From Natronohydrobacter sp. (GTDB lineage: Bacteria; Pseudomonadota; Alphaproteobacteria; Rhodobacterales; Rhodobacteraceae): a stretch of DNA of 14,520 nucleotides. How positions within the stretch are numbered: the stretch's first letter is position 1; each line of letters begins with the position of its first letter. The notes under the pieces were generated by a model, which was given only the letters and a program-made list of their open reading frames with translations, was not told the DNA's origin and ran no database searches. The translations under genes were made by a program, and so were the position numbers. The DNA lies in contig SKSL01000252.1 in assembly GCA_007123015.1 (NCBI GenBank), forward strand, positions 1-14,520, read 5' to 3'. Positions 13,532 to 14,520 of this stretch are shown piece by piece.

Positions 13532-13575
13532 CGAGAGCGTATGGCGTAAATGCGAATGAACGCGATACGCTCTCG
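13532..13575 (+). promoter_or_regulatory. Long stem-loop in the leader of the MgtC-family gene
   Basis: CGAGAGCGTAT (13532-13542) pairs perfectly with ATACGCTCTCG (13565-13575). After one G-G mismatch, GCG (13544-13546) pairs with CGC (13561-13563), leaving a 14-nt loop. It lies between the CDF terminator and the ribosome site AGGAG (13621-13625), about 55 nt from the ATG. It may be a regulatory leader element, an RNA processing site or a DNA dyad bound by a regulator; no T-run follows, so it is not a terminator. Confidence 0.45.
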
Positions 13576-13630
13576 TCGCAGGACTGTCACAAATGCTTGC
13601 CATGACCACAGGGAAAGCGAAGGAGTTGCC

Positions 13631-14338
13631 ATGCCCGATGTTTTTCTGTTCCAGCCGGTTCTGAATCTTGCCGCTGCGCTCTTTTTCGGGGCGATCATCG
13701 GCATGGAACGGCAATGGCGGCAGCGTCTGGCGGGCTTGCGCACGAATACGCTTGTGTCGCTGGGGGCCGCGAGTTTCGTGCTGTTTGCGGCGGCCTTCCC
13801 CGACGAGATCAGCCCGACCCGCGTGGCCGCGCAGATCGTTTCGGGCATCGGCTTTCTGGGAGCGGGCATCATCTTCCGCGAAGGCTTCAATGTGCGGGGG
13901 TTGAACACGGCGGCGACGCTTTGGTGTGCTGCGGCCATCGGAATGCTTGCGGGCGCGGGTGAATTCCTGCTTGCGGCTTCGGTCACAGCGGCGGTGGTCT
14001 TTGTCAATCTGGGCCTGCGCCCGCTTGCCCGCGTGCTCGACCGCCAGCCGATCCAGACCACGGAGCTGACGCGCTACTATGCAGTCGAGATCGTATGCAA
14101 GGGCGCGCATGAAGCGCATGTCCGCGCGCTGATGCTGCAGGGCTTTGCCGAGAACGGGCTGCATCTGACCGGGCTGGAATCGGAAAATATCGAGGATACG
14201 GACCGCGTGGAAGTGACCGCCGAGGTCAATGCCGACACCACCTCTGACTCCGCGCTCGAACAGATCGTTGGCCGGCTGAGCCTGGAACCTGCTGTCACTG
14301 CCGCCCGCTGGAGCATCCGCGAAACCGGGCTTTCCTGA
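13631..14338 (+). CDS. MgtC/SapB family membrane protein
   Basis: Inner-membrane protein of 235 residues. Motifs: GAIIGMERQWRQRLAGLRTNTLVSLGA (20-46, in two blocks), GIGFLGAGIIF (72-82) and GLNTAATLWCAAAIG (90-104), which define the MgtC family; about five helices in the first 135 residues, then a soluble C-terminal part (about 148-232) compatible with the ACT-like domain of longer MgtC proteins. MgtC proteins help growth at low Mg2+ and modulate membrane ATPases, but are not proven transporters. AGGAG (13621-13625) lies 5 nt before the ATG; the open frame reaching upstream to 13550 overlaps the leader hairpin and is not used. It follows the MgtE/CDF block behind a terminator, consistent with a magnesium theme. 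Confidence 0.9.
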   Translation: MPDVFLFQPVLNLAAALFFGAIIGMERQWRQRLAGLRTNTLVSLGAASFVLFAAAFPDEISPTRVAAQIVSGIGFLGAGIIFREGFNVRGLNTAATLWCAAAIGMLAGAGEFLLAASVTAAVVFVNLGLRPLARVLDRQPIQTTELTRYYAVEIVCKGAHEAHVRALMLQGFAENGLHLTGLESENIEDTDRVEVTAEVNADTTSDSALEQIVGRLSLEPAVTAARWSIRETGLS

Positions 14339-14402
14339 CACGATCCGTCCCAATTTCCGCCCTAATTCTGCGCTATCCCGCCCTTTGATCTTGAGGGTAC
14401 GG

Positions 14403-14520
14403 ATGACGGATTTCAGCACCAATTCCAATTTGCCACGCGGGCTTGGGTCATGGCTTGGCATGGGCGCGAGCGCCTATAAGCTGATGATTGCCATCGGCTC
14501 GTTGCTGACCACCATCGTGC
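14403..14520 (+). CDS. Unidentified protein, N-terminal part only (cut by window edge)
   Basis: Open frame of 39 residues from ATG 14403 (MTDFSTNSNLPRGLGSWLG...) to the window end. The start is polar; a hydrophobic stretch from about residue 27 (LMIAIGSLLTTIV) looks like a first membrane helix. A GAGGGT sequence lies shortly before the ATG. Too little is visible to name a family. It is 64 nt after the mgtC-type gene, so it may or may not be co-transcribed. Confidence 0.6.
   Translation, partial: MTDFSTNSNLPRGLGSWLGMGASAYKLMIAIGSLLTTIV

Overview
The window is GC-rich, densely coding DNA that looks like an alphaproteobacterium, most likely Rhodobacterales/Rhodobacteraceae. This assignment rests on gene content (YnjBCD-type transporter, DUF1178, a secreted glutathione peroxidase, MgtE/MgtC genes) and on an intergenic hairpin followed by a CCCCGGAGTATTT tail at 5109-5153, which I remember as common in that family. 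No rRNA, tRNA, CRISPR array, insertion sequence or prophage gene was seen.

Positions 1-1456 (minus strand) hold an arsenite operon, arsR followed by the start of acr3 (cut by the window edge), with a dyad operator candidate at arsR, and a CDP-alcohol phosphatidyltransferase. Divergent from these, 1589-5101 is a compact ABC importer operon (substrate-binding protein, two-domain permease, ATPase) matching E. coli YnjB-YnjC-YnjD. A DUF1178 gene (minus) converges on it. A periplasmic glutathione peroxidase and a class I-like histone deacetylase/AcuC protein follow on the plus strand to 7394.

The most interesting part is 7490-14338, a plus-strand run of metal-ion genes: an orphan 66-aa protein, a DUF2493/SLOG nucleotide-binding-type protein, a HisE/MazG-like pyrophosphohydrolase, a full MgtE magnesium channel, a second MgtE lacking the N domain, a small membrane protein with a Cys/His-rich tail, a free-standing protein resembling the missing MgtE N domain, a CDF cation exporter with a doubled C-terminal region, and an MgtC-family protein. 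No DNA-binding regulator is encoded in this stretch. Several gaps instead contain strong stem-loops. The best is a roughly 220-nt leader at 7520-7744 whose last helix pairs the Shine-Dalgarno sequence of the first gene; a second structured leader (10302-10379) precedes the second mgtE, and a third large hairpin (13532-13575) precedes mgtC.

My working reading is a magnesium (or related divalent cation) homeostasis locus controlled at least partly through RNA leaders, with a split MgtE and two nucleotide-related accessory proteins. The MgtE, CDF and MgtC calls are firm. The roles of the accessory proteins and leaders are inference. The last gene (from 14403) runs off the window and is unidentified.
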